Part shown: piece by piece, positions 48,289 through 58,742 of the stretch
Layout of the letters: the number at the start of each line of letters is the position of its first letter
How positions within the stretch are numbered: the first letter of the stretch is position 1
Origin: Entrophospora sp. SA101
Taxonomy: Eukaryota > Glomeromycota > Glomeromycetes > Entrophosporales > Entrophosporaceae
DNA: 64,000 bases
Direction: 5' to 3'
Assembly: GCA_958430865.1 (NCBI GenBank)
Contig: CAUDNR010000302.1
Coordinates: 5,812 to 69,811, forward strand
Translations under genes and position numbers: made by a program
Notes under the pieces: model-generated
What the model saw: only the letters and a program-made list of their open reading frames with translations
The model's database searches: none
Told to the model about the DNA's origin: nothing

Positions 48289-49640
48289 CTAAAAAATATA
48301 AAAAGTCAGATTATAAACTTCAAATCATAGAAATTGCCGAGAATTAGAATAGTTGGTTTGGTTTAAAATTTACCATGGCATTAAATTATTTATTTCCTAA
48401 TAATCTATCTATCTACTATTGTAATTAAAAAGAAAAATAATTAATATTTTTAATTTTTCTCAATATTTTATTAAAATAAAAAAAAGTTACATATTTTATA
48501 CATTAGGATGAAAATCATGTAGAAATGAAAAATGCAAATAATAATTTTTATTATTAATAATAAAAAGAACGAATTAAATAACCTTAGTGCTGCTGATCCA
48601 TTTATTTTGTACAAATGCATAAATACGATTGAATTCACGTAACTTTTACTGATTATATTCTTAACAATAAGTAGACCGGGTGAAACCATGCATTCTTATT
48701 TATGGAATGTATTTATAGAAGGAAGGCTACACGTGACACTAATAAAAAGGAACTAATGACGAACAAATTCTTTGTTAAAAGATTAATAATAATTGCTGAA
48801 TAATTTCTTTTGCAAGAGTAATTTAGATTTTATCAAAATCAATATTTTTCTAATGCACATTTATTATTATTTACAGTTACATTTTCATATTAGTCCCTTT
48901 TTTGGAACAATATCAAAATAAATAAACCAAATTAAGCCAAAAATATGTGTCTAAAATGAACTGCAGCATCTGCATTAATTCATTAATTCTGTCCTAAACA
49001 GGAATTGTTTTTCTTCAAAATAAAAACGGTAATAGTAAGGGTTTCGATAAGTTATTAATTTTGTGATTATGTCAACCAATTTACTTTGCTCTAATTCTTG
49101 GTTGAATCTTTGGCCTGTAAATAAACAAACCAAAGCCCCGAACTTGGCCGAAAATTTAAAATTATTTGACATGCACATAAATGTATGTAAGCTTTAAAGA
49201 TAAAAAAAAAAAAAGAAACTGTTTCAAAAATCAACATTGCCTACTAATTCAAAGAGTCAAGATTTATATATATTACAATCTCAAATAATAAAAGCATCGT
49301 TTTTAATAACAATTCGTCGTTGAACGCTTTGCAAACTTTGTATTTAAAAAACTTTGTGAGTTAAATAAAGTTGTTAAAATCAACTCGTTCATATAATAAA
49401 TAGGGCCGGAAATGGGACGTTAGAAAAAAATGTGAATTTCAAACTTTCCGGGAGGATAAATTTATAATTCTCGGAGGTATAATATATTAATTATATAATA
49501 ATAATAAAATTTAGGGGAAGGCCTGGATTTTTTCCAGCTCTGAACTCAGATAAACTCGAACACGACATGATTTTGGTTTTTTTTACATATCATAATTTTC
49601 AAAACCAAAAACCAAAAAACCAGTATCACATACATAACTA
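48289..49640. other. Upstream region of the hydrolase gene
   Basis: AT-rich. No further gene or element was recognised. Confidence 0.35.
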
Positions 49641-50322
49641 CACTCACTGGACATCCATTTTTCACTAATCCCTCAAAATTCCACATAATAAAACTTATGA
49701 ACTTTGTATCGATATGTAACCTAGGTTTCGGCATCCAGGCACAAATTAAAGAAAAAAACTTTATATCGGTTTTTAGCTTAGGTTCTCAAGATCAAATATG
49801 TAATTTTCCGTAATTTTATCCCGTGTAGGAGATTTATAATAATAATACAGTCAAAGCTCGTTAAATTCATACGCGATGAATTTATAATTTTTCGGGAACT
49901 AGTGCCACTTTTATTAAAAATTTATTCGATAATTTCATATTTATAGTAATAATAAATCTCGATAATTGGAATAATTCGATAAATTCATAACTCTCTGACT
50001 TTTTGTATATGTCAGCATATATGAAATCTCGCTCTTTAAATTCATATAATAAGTAAGTAGCTAATCCCATTCATTTTTCTGAAATCCTATCCTTTTGTAG
50101 TAATAATAAAATCTCGACAATTGAAATAATTCGATAAATTCATAAAATTTACTGTGCCGAACCTATGAATTTAACGAGCTTTGACTGTAATAAAAACGAT
50201 GTTTTGAATTTTTACAAGTGTAATTATCAAAACCTGGGGTACATAGTTCATAATTTTTATTATGTAGAATTTTGAGGGATTGGTGAAAATAGATGTCCAG
50301 ATATACTTTTGTCCAATGAGTG
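49641..50322. mobile_element. TA-flanked MITE with about 90-bp inverted arms
   Basis: The ends read CACTCACTGGACA on the left and CACTCATTGGACA on the right (reverse strand), with TA on both sides (49639-49640, 50323-50324). The arms continue for about 90 bases (AATCCCTCAAAATTC, CACATAATAAAA), with a 12-16 base deletion on the left. It has no transposase. A second MITE is nested inside. Confidence 0.75.
49848..50187. mobile_element. pogo-type MITE nested in the preceding MITE
   Basis: Inverted ends CAGTCAAAGCTCGTTAAATT and complement bound 340 bp with TA at 49846-49847 and 50188-50189. CAGT ends with TA duplications fit the pogo/Tigger group. The interior repeats ATAAATTCATA words. It has no ORF. 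Confidence 0.82.
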
Positions 50323-51120
50323 TACACAATTTAATTTTCAGTTAGGTTCAGCAACTATCCGAATCTGACTCCGAGCTTTAAAACAAACGCGTGAAAAATA
50401 TTTAATTTTAAGTTTTCGCTTTTCTTTTTCCAATTCCTCTGTTACACTTTTCCTATGTTTTTTGACTGTCTATTTCTATTTCTATTTCTATGGTTACAAT
50501 CATTCTATTCATCATGGCTTTTGTTTATTTCTATTGTTTCTATTTCCTCTTTTCTTGTGCTCAACAAAATATTTTAAATATTCAAGTTATTAATTAATAA
50601 AATCAAACCAATTAAAAAGTAAACGATGTCATCAATTTAATTTAAAACTTTTGCGGAATTCTTTCAATTCATTTTGCTTATTATTATCAGTTTTCGATAT
50701 TTTACGTAAATTGCCTCACGCCTTTTTCATGAATTCAGCCAGGTATTTGATAAATATCATTTGAGCCTTTTATAATCTTGATTTTTTGCAGAATTTGTAT
50801 TAATTATCTTAAAAATCCTTCCAGTCAAATTTTGACTGTGCATCGTTCATATCTTATACCTTTTTCTTGAACAGCCTTGACTGCATGAACTTTTGAAAAG
50901 TTAATTTAAAGAACATAATGGTCAGTACCATGTCAAATTTTGCATTTTTCTAAAAATAAATATAAAGCCCGTATGATAAGCGGAGATGTCTTTTTTTATA
51001 TCTTCATCTCCTTTCCTTTTTAACAGCATTTTTAGATAATACTGCATATGGTATCTTTTTTTTATCAAAAAAATATATATTTATTTATTTATTGTTGTTG
51101 TTGTTGTTGTTGTTGTTGTT
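50323..51120. other. Non-coding spacer ending in a (GTT)n run
   Basis: No gene was seen. The (GTT)n run at about 51093-51120 marks the edge of the duplicated block. Confidence 0.4.
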
Positions 51121-52184
51121 AATACTAGCAGCAATATTAATAACTAGAGAATTGTTTTTATTATCATTTTTATTATATATTATCTGCTGTGGAAGAATCC
51201 GCAGTGATTGGTGAGAATTGTTCTTATGTAAAATATCGTTTGCATTTGAATATATCCTATTGATGGCTACTTGACTTGAATTATTGTTTCCAACTAATTG
51301 ATTATTATTAGGTAATTGTGGTGATGTTAATTTTTTGGAATGGCTTTGTTGAGTGTCAGTTTGAGATTTATCAATGTTTACTGCATTGTTATTCTAAATT
51401 GAAAATTAGAATGATAAATTGTCATATAAAACTTGAAATAAATTCATTATTTGCTTGATATAAATAATAATCACCTGTTTTGAAGAAGATCCAGTAGCTG
51501 TATATGCAAGATTATTTGAATTAATTACAGGATTTTTAATGGTTGCAGCAGTAGAAAAAGAACAAGTACTGATAAAAGGAGTCAATAAACTGTTATTTGA
51601 TTTTACTAGTTTATTATTAATTTCCTCTTCCTCATCATCATCTATTATAATTATTTGGTCCTGAAGGGTAAAAAATTTTTTTTAATAAACCGTTACTTGA
51701 TATAACAATAATTATATTTTATTTATTTATAATTTCGCACCTCTTTAGGTAAAGCAATTTTTGATGACAATGTCAGATTTTTTTCTGCATATTTTCGTTT
51801 CAAAACATTTGTCATACGGATTTTGTCATCATTTTGATGCTAATAATAATTAATATGTTAGTAAATAAATAAATTTATTTATTTATCTGTTTATTCATTT
51901 AATGCTATAAGAATTTTACCCATATTTTCTCAGAATTCGTCAAAGGTTCAGTATGTTTGGAAGTGTTCAATGAATTAGAATATATGGTTTGTTGTTGAAT
52001 TAATCCCTCTTTTGATGCTTGAATTTTCATTCAACGAAATTATATGGTCAGTATAACAATGATTTAATAATTTTCCCTGTTCCCTATAAACTAAATTACA
52101 GTCTTTCCAACAACATGTGTAATAATATTCCTGTGGCATAATAATTATTGGATTAGAATGTTTTTGATTTATTTCTGCATCCAT
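51093..52184 (-). pseudogene. 5' half of a C2H2 zinc-finger gene (3' truncated)
   Basis: The ATG at 52184 opens MDAEINQKHSNP and a C2H2 finger (CCWKDCNLVYREQGKLLNHC...H). Exons of the duplicated block follow (near 51920, 51741-51839, 51475-51660 and below 51393), ending in poly-Asn and a stop. The finger frame and the block frame differ by one base around 52020-52040. An ATG at 52030 opens the block frame, so either a frameshift or a downstream start must be assumed. The C-terminal finger and coiled coil are found only in the other half at 24920-26771. Confidence 0.65.
51121..52022. repeat. 902-bp direct repeat, copy 2
   Basis: Same sequence as 25870-26771. Here it is joined to the 5' end of the zinc-finger gene. 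On the minus strand its coding exon runs out into poly-Asn and a stop just before 51093. Confidence 0.92.
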
Positions 52185-52190
52185 ATATCT

Positions 52191-52828
52191 ATATATTTAT
52201 GTTATGCGATTATATTTTTTTTTCTGCTTTATGCTTTACAATAAATTAATTCTAGAGGTTTTCATACTATAAAAAGAACGTGTAACATTAATTCTAATAC
52301 CTAATTAATTCAGGTGATCGATACATTTTGATCTGTGTAACATAAATTATGATTGGTTATCAATGACGCGTATCACGTTAGACGTTAGCGTATATTTTTT
52401 TCTGCAATTTTTGACAATCTTCCCTTCTGTTTCCCTATAATGTTGATGATTGGCTTAAAAATTTTCCGTGATACGGAAAATCTTTCCAATAAAAGAAATA
52501 CGATTATTTAAATTACAGTTGGGATCTTTCCAAATTTGGAGACATTTATACAGCCCAAAGTATTTTGACACTGTCATAAAGGGGTTACACGTGTAGTAAA
52601 GGGGTGTTACACTTATGTTTTTAATAGTGAGTGCCGTAATTAATTCCAACATCAGCAAATTTTGAACAAGCATAAATTTGTATAAATTTATAAACTATAT
52701 AAATACTACATAAAAATTCTATGTAGATTTTGCATAAATGTAATATATGAATATAACCATTGGAATCCATATAAATTCTACATAAAATTTTGTATATTTT
52801 TATGTGCATTAAAATTCATAAATTATAT
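52191..52828. other. Spacer upstream of the zinc-finger half
   Basis: AT-rich. Imperfect inverted words (TACATAAAAATTCTA and TAGAATTTATATG) occur around 52690-52800. No gene was seen. Confidence 0.35.
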
Positions 52829-53321
52829 GGGGCATACTGCAACAAAATCAGGCAAAAATGAACATTGGTATCACCAAAGATTTCAGGGATCAAAATTTAG
52901 TTTACCATCACGATTAGTTTTATAATGTCCCATTTGTTAAGTGATATATAGAACTATCCCTATATATAAAATAATAATATGAAAACTAATTTATATCAGA
53001 TCCACTATGGAACCCAAGAATTATAGTACTATCAAAAGCATTTTAAAAAAGAAACAAGGTGAAAAAATTGCTCCTTACATTTTCAAAATAAATGATACTC
53101 AGACACTTGAAACTTGTCTAAAAAAAGAATGGATTACTTATGAAATTTACCAAGAAGAAAGAAAAAAATTGATGTCAGAAAAAGAAAGCATCATGATGAT
53201 GTATTATTACCTAATAAAAAGCAAAAATCTTTAAAAGGAAAATAACTACCATTTCTTTGATAGTTGGAATTATACAGAGAGAAATAACCAAAAATTGCTT
53301 TCTTATTTTCAATCAAGATCA
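52829..53321 (+). mobile_element. GGGGCATG element, copy c (one end only)
   Basis: GGGGCATACTGCAACAAAAT starts at 52829 right after ATAT. The following 490 bases match 31880-31400 in reverse. Similarity stops near 53321, about 75 bases before a Tc1 element. The second terminus is absent. Confidence 0.75.
53007..53234 (+). pseudogene. Frameshifted copy of the element's small ORF
   Basis: It opens MEPKNYSTIKSILKKKQGEK and stays parallel to the ORF at 31475-31714 for about 53 codons. An indel near 53165 then changes frame. The DNA of the basic tail is still present out of frame. Confidence 0.65.
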
Positions 53322-53663
53322 ATAAAAGGCCATTAACTACTAATCACTCAAACCAAATTTTTTATTAATTATTCTAATCTATGTACAGTACCTGGACAAA
53401 AGTTTCGGAACACTTGTTTTTGTTAATTGCGCAAAAATGTGCATAATAAACATATATGAAATTTATATCGTTTGCGGTTTAGGTTCTTATGAATATCTAT
53501 ACAAAATCCCATGCGTCTAGGTTCCGTAGAACTCGAATAAATATATAAAAATGAAATTTGATTAAAAAATTTTCTTTGACGATCACTAAATTTCTGATGC
53601 GAAATTTTTTATTTTATTACTCAAATTCTATGTAATAATTTTAATTTAAAATTTTAACTACTT

Positions 53664-54689
53664 TTAATATTTAGTTGGGTATCCTTTGCTCTTTATACAA
53701 GCCTGAATTCTTCTAGGCATGCTTTCAATCAAATTCATTAAAACATTTTGAGGAATTTTATTCCATTCCTCTTTTAAAGCAGCCTCAAGTTCTTTAAGAT
53801 TTCTTAGATTGTTAGGACGACTTCTAATACGTGTTTCTAGCACATGCCAAAGATGCTCAATAGGGTTTAGATCTGGAGATTGGCTTGACCAATTTTTCAA
53901 TATTTTAATTTCGTTTGTTTTCAACCACTCTTGAACATCTTTAGCAGTATGAACAGGAGCATTATCATCTTGAAATGAATACCCATGCCCATTAAAATCT
54001 TTATCAATTAAGAACAGCAAATTTGTTTCCAGTACTTGAATATAATCATGTCGGTTCATTTTGCCATCAACTTTTACCAGTGGTCCTAATCCTTTACCCG
54101 AAAAACAACCCCACATCATTATGCCACCACCACCATGTTTTACTGTTGGTCTAAGATTTTCAATATTGAATCTGGTTCCAGGTGTTCTCCAGACATATCC
54201 CAGACCATCATTCTTAAATATTGTAAACCTACTCTCATCACTCCAAATGATATTCTTCCACTTTCTTACACTCCAATCTTTTTTTCCTAGGCACCAATTC
54301 AAACGTTTTATTCTTTGTTGCTCATTAATCAAAGGTTTAGAAGCAGGAACACGAGCAAATATGTTGATTCCATGTAAACTTCTTCTAATAGTTTTTGTAG
54401 AAACATGTAAACCAGTTTCCTGATTAAAATGGTTCTTTATCTGTTCAGCTGATTTACGGTTGTTATGTTTAACAATATTTTTTAATGCTTGTTGATGGTC
54501 AGTATTTAAAATTTTTGGACGTCCACTTCTTGGTAAATCTGCCATACTATCTCTTTCTTGAAAATTCTTCACGGTATGACATACTGTTGTGGTGGGAAAG
54601 CCAAGTATTTTAGAAATACTTCTATATGAGGCTCCACTTTTATAAAGGCCAACTATTTGTCCGCGTTGAGCTTCAGTTAAATTAGACAT
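53664..54689 (-). CDS. Tc1-like transposase, intact
   Basis: An uninterrupted 341-residue frame. The N-terminal paired helix-turn-helix reads LTEAQRGQIVGLYKSGASYR, with a GRP-type hook (LPRSGRPK). The DDE domain has D in IIWSDESRF, D in SFQDDNAPVHTA and E in [11 protein letters not shown], giving DD34E. The C terminus is ESMPRRIQACIKSKG. All catalytic residues are present, so with matching termini the element could be active or recently so. A GGGG segment before MMWGCFS is usual for the family. Confidence 0.95.
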   Translation of the reverse strand: MSNLTEAQRGQIVGLYKSGASYRSISKILGFPTTTVCHTVKNFQERDSMADLPRSGRPKILNTDHQQALKNIVKHNNRKSAEQIKNHFNQETGLHVSTKTIRRSLHGINIFARVPASKPLINEQQRIKRLNWCLGKKDWSVRKWKNIIWSDESRFTIFKNDGLGYVWRTPGTRFNIENLRPTVKHGGGGIMMWGCFSGKGLGPLVKVDGKMNRHDYIQVLETNLLFLIDKDFNGHGYSFQDDNAPVHTAKDVQEWLKTNEIKILKNWSSQSPDLNPIEHLWHVLETRIRSRPNNLRNLKELEAALKEEWNKIPQNVLMNLIESMPRRIQACIKSKGYPTKY

Positions 54690-54726
54690 TTTTTATTTTT
54701 TTTTGAAATTTAAAATTTTGAAAACT

Positions 54727-54764
54727 TTTTAAGATCTTTTTTTTAAAAAAAAGATCTTAAAAAA
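54727..54764. repeat. Perfect palindrome upstream of the transposase
   Basis: TTTTTAAGATCTTTTTTTT is followed directly by its complement, centred near 54745. It lies about 40-75 bases before the transposase ATG. It could form a cruciform or be a promoter element. Confidence 0.7.
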
Positions 54765-55298
54765 TATGCGATAAAAATTACTTTTTCAGAATCAGCAAAA
54801 CTTGGGTTTTCATATACAAAATTTCCAAAACATATTATTATGTAGGTTCTTGGACAATTTCTAAAAACATCATGTGAAAAATTTTTGATTGTCAAAATTT
54901 AATCGAATTTCATTTTTATGTATTTATTCGAGTTCTACGGAACCTAGACGCATGGGATTTTGTATAGATATTCTCATAAGGACCTAAATTGCAAATGATA
55001 TAAATTTCATATATGTTTATTATGTACATTTTTGCGCAATTAATAAAAACAAGTGTTCCGAAACTTTTGTCCAAGTACTGTATGTTAGTGTATGGATTTG
55101 TAAAATTAAAAATATTATTATTGTTATTTATTACTACTGCTATTATTGATGCTGTTATTGTTATGCTTATAATGTTTAGAATGAAATATGTATATTATGT
55201 ATGGATTTGTTTGTTAGGTTTATGGCATTTAATGTTTAAAACCAATGACTTCTAAAGTTAAAATTGTTTCAAATATTACTATATAATACTATTATTAC

Positions 55299-55472
55299 CA
55301 GTGTTTTGATCCGAAACTCTGAGTTTAGGGAAAACCCAAAACAGAATCTAACAAAAACCACCCGAAACTAGTTTAGGTTAGTAGTTTATGTTTAGGTTTA
55401 GTTTCCTGCTTAGTGTAAGTTCATTTTCCGAACCGTTTCGGGAAGCCAAAAGAGTTTCTGGTCACAACACTG
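55299..55472. mobile_element. hAT-type MITE (174 bp) with 8-bp target duplication
   Basis: Ends CAGTGTTTTGATCCGAAACT and CAGTGTTGTGACCAGAAACT (reverse strand) are flanked by ATTATTAC on both sides (55291-55298, 55473-55480). It is non-coding. Confidence 0.88.
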
Positions 55473-55629
55473 ATTATTACTACCACTATTATTGTTATTA
55501 TTATTATTATTATTTGCTTTATTAATTCCTTTGTTTTTTTCTCCCTCACTCGATTATTTTTTCGATTTTCGATTAAATCGATAATAATAATCGATTGACA
55601 TCCCTAATACTAATTTGATATAAATCCCC

Positions 55630-55661
<32 letters not shown>

Positions 55662-56340
55662 AGAATGGTCGAATTTTTTTAACAATAATTTGTTTATTTG
55701 TTACTTGTTTTTAGCATAAACAAGTCTACCAATAAAAATGCAAAGTGAGGTTTCGTTTTTTAGATATTATGCATGCTCTGCGAGATCAATATTTTATTTT
55801 TAACATCATTAAAGTTACCTTGAGTTTGGACATCTTTGTGTAAAAAGTCACATCACTTGAGTGGGTCAATGCAATAGTCTATTTTATTAATTTGAAAAAT
55901 ATAAGTAGGACCATCGTCTCCACATTTTTTCACAACACCACCAACCAACAAACGTATAGGATATTTTGGCTTAACCATTTATTATTATTATTATTATAGT
56001 GATACAACTTTAGAACGCCAATAATGTTACGATCCTTGAATTGAATTCGTTAAACGTAAAATTTATTTTCACAAATAGTAACACAAATTCTTCTATTTTT
56101 CAAGAGGGATAATTGTACTAACAAAACATATTAAAATAAACATCACAAAATACTCACTATTGAAAAAGCAATACAGAAGTTGGAATTTTAGATAAATGTA
56201 TCAAACCATTTACGTCTATACCAACGAGTATATTATTTTAAATGGAAAAATGTAATAACCAATGTATTAGTAATTCTGATGCATTTTTTAACAAAAAATT
56301 TTTTTTTTGCAGTTATTCTAATGAAAATACCAGAATATTT
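55473..56340. other. Spacer with an (AT)n microsatellite
   Basis: An AT dinucleotide run lies at about 55637-55661. No gene was seen. Confidence 0.4.
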
Positions 56341-56343
56341 GAA

Positions 56344-57141
56344 TAATACATTATATCAACTTGTGGCATATGTTCTGGAGATCCTGCATATAAAGTTTAA
56401 ATTTTCCAATAAAAATTCGTGATAAGTTTTTTTAATCATTGCTCTAAAGCTTACATGATAACATTGTTTAATATTTTTACATCTGATAAATTAAGATCAT
56501 CTGATTTTCAAGAAAAAGATTTTTTACACGATTTTGAATGCTTTTTTTTTAACGAATTATTAAAGATTTTGGTAAATTTTAAAAATGAACTTAAATCAAG
56601 TTGAACGTGGATAAATTATTGGTCTCTATAGAGGTGGAAATTCAAAAGTCAAAATTAGCAAAATTCTGGAAGGGTGGCCAAGTCAGTCTCCTGACCTAAA
56701 TCCAATCGAACATTTGTGGAATGAACTAGAGACTCGTTTTCGAAAAAAACCTAGCCAGCAAAAAACTTAAAGGAGTTAGAGGCACTTTTAATTGAAGAAT
56801 GGGATAAAATTCCAGAAGATGTGTATATGAAATTAATCGAAAGCATGCCTCGTAGAATTGAGGCATGTATTGCAAGTAATGGATGGCCCACGAAATATTA
56901 AATTAATAAGAGGTTTAGATCTGTTTAAAATTTACACGTTAATAAAATTGATCTTTCTTCAAAATTTTTTTTTTTTTTCAAAAATAATCAACTTTTTTTT
57001 ATTTTTTATTGCTTAAGTTCTGGAAAATTTAGAAATATGAAACTATATGCAGGATCTCCAGAACATATGCCACAAGTTGATATAATTTTTTTGTACAATT
57101 ATTATGTATTTAGGATGACCGAAACTTTTGCTAAGGTACTG
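56344..57141 (+). mobile_element. Internally deleted Tc1-like element
   Basis: The inverted repeat CTTGTGGCATATGTTCTGGA (from 56358, with its complement near 57055) marks both arms. The right end finishes CAGTACCTTAGCAAAAGTTT (reverse) at 57141, next to TA. The left outer tip is lost. Inside, the start of a transposase (MNLNQVERG, then a stop, [18 protein letters not shown]) is fused to the C-terminal end ([20 protein letters not shown], then ESMPRRIEACIASNG). The catalytic Asp residues are deleted. It is non-autonomous. Confidence 0.8.
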
Positions 57142-57904
57142 TAGATGATGTTATTGTACACAAACATAAAAAATGTGCTCCCTTGATTCTTTATTTCACA
57201 AATTTTAATCTAGTTTATGGGGTAAAAAGTGTTTTATTATTAATACTTCTCTGCCTCTTTGAGCTATCAAGCCAGCTTTACTATCACGTACGTATAAGTA
57301 CAAGCCCGACAATTGTTTTCTTTCGAAAGTTCTTATATAACACAGCAAATATGGAGGAATGGAAATATTGAAATAAATATGTTCTTTTACAGATTCATAC
57401 ATGGACAAATGGCAGTGGATTTTATTGTTATTATCTAATGTTTAAATTACATTCTAAATATAATTGTATGCAAATCAGCACAGATCTCCTTATTATTATT
57501 ATTTATTATTATTGTTTGTTGTGTTGTTTGGGTATGTATAAAATTCTGATTGGTTAATTGAGTAAATTGCAAATTCACATAAATGTACAACAAATTAAAC
57601 TTTAAATAAACATGAATTTTTAATTGAACACGACATTAAAAAATTATTATTTTATCGATCACTAAAACGGTCTGAATTCTAACAAAATCGCAATTTCAGT
57701 AGCAATTTAATTATTCTCACCATCTTGGGGTTACTCTAAAATACAATATATAAATGGCTCTAAATCTTTCTTTCTTTTTCTCTCATTATTCTTGCGTGTA
57801 TACATACATACATACATGCATAATTTCTGTGATAATTTATACAAAATTATCTTATATAATTATTAATTAATCACATAACTAAGCAATTATACATATTTTC
57901 GAGA
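57142..57904. other. Upstream region of the carbonic-anhydrase-like gene
   Basis: AT-rich. Pyrimidine-rich tracts (TTTCTTTCTTTTTCTC near 57765) precede the start and may belong to the promoter or leader. Confidence 0.35.
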
Positions 57905-58742
57905 ATGAGGTCAATTACAATTCTCCTTGCTATTTCCATTTGCGTTTTTTTCCTAGTTCAATCGGTTTTTTCAACAAAATCTTGTAAATTATCACCAATT
58001 AACGTCCGGTCCAAAAATTTTGATGGATTGTATATAGAAGGCTTCGGTGTCAAAACGGCACATGATGTAAAATTGAAGGTCAAAAAAGATTTCATCGAGC
58101 TCACTTCCAAGGATTTCAAAAATTCTCATATCACCGTAGAGGATGAAGGCGATTACACCACGTATCTGATGGATAAGATCGTAATCAACACACCAGCTCT
58201 AAATAAACTCAATGGCAAAACCCTCCCTGCCGAGATAAACTTCGTATACAAGAAAGAACGTAATGGCTCCGGCAATAATCCAAATAACCTGGCCATCCTT
58301 ACTACTCTTTATAAATTTGGTAAATTTGGTGGCAGCCCTTTCTGGGATGAAGTTATCAAGGCAGTAAGTATAATTTCCTTGTCTATCGTATATATAAATA
58401 ATGTATCATTTCCTTATATTTACTTGATATGTTTTATGTCACAATAGCTAAAGCGAAACAAGAAGATGGATGTGCTTAAATTTAAGAATTTACTTGATAT
58501 TACGGACTCCCATAATGTAAGCATGAATTCAATTTCCATATTAATATATATAATAATATATTATTTAACAATTCTAATTTATATATATAATCATATTCAT
58601 CATAAATTTAAAGGGATTCAATTATGATGGTACTTTGACATCACCGCCATGCAAACCTGTTGAATGGTCCATTAGCAGTAAGATTCACGCGATCAGTATA
58701 TCTCAATTTAGAGCATTAAAAGCAGCCATGAAAAAACGTTAA
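57905..58742 (+). CDS. Secreted alpha-carbonic-anhydrase-like protein lacking zinc ligands
   Basis: Exons 57905-58363, 58448-58516 and 58614-58742 give 218 residues. Residues 1-23 form a signal peptide (hydrophobic ILLAISICVFFLVQSVF). The alpha-CA landmarks are LSPINV near the N terminus, LNGKTLPAEINFVYKKE, NLAILTTLYKFGK, and FNYDGTLTSPPC with a following VEW. Active enzymes have three zinc His, two in HFHWG and one in ExHxVH. Here the first region reads LMDKIVINTP and the third reads AEINFVYKK, so all three are absent. By family knowledge it should not hydrate CO2 and is better seen as a carbonic-anhydrase-related secreted protein. At 218 residues it is shorter than the usual 250-260. It might act as a cell-wall or symbiosis-exposed binding protein, but that is conjecture. 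Confidence 0.75.

Larger units (their letters stand above)
53396..55080 (-). mobile_element. Complete Tc1-like element with about 200-bp terminal repeats
   Basis: Ends are CAGTACCTGGACAAAAGTTT and CAGTACTTGGACAAAAGTTT (reverse strand), flanked by TA (53394-53395, 55081-55082). The inverted repeats extend inward about 190-200 bases with a few differences. The 1685-bp element encodes one full transposase. Confidence 0.93.

Noticed and set aside
25870..52022. The 902-bp repeats as a transposon target duplication or LTR pair
   Set aside because: They are ordinary gene sequence with exons and introns, far too long for a target duplication, and lack LTR features (TG...CA ends, primer site).
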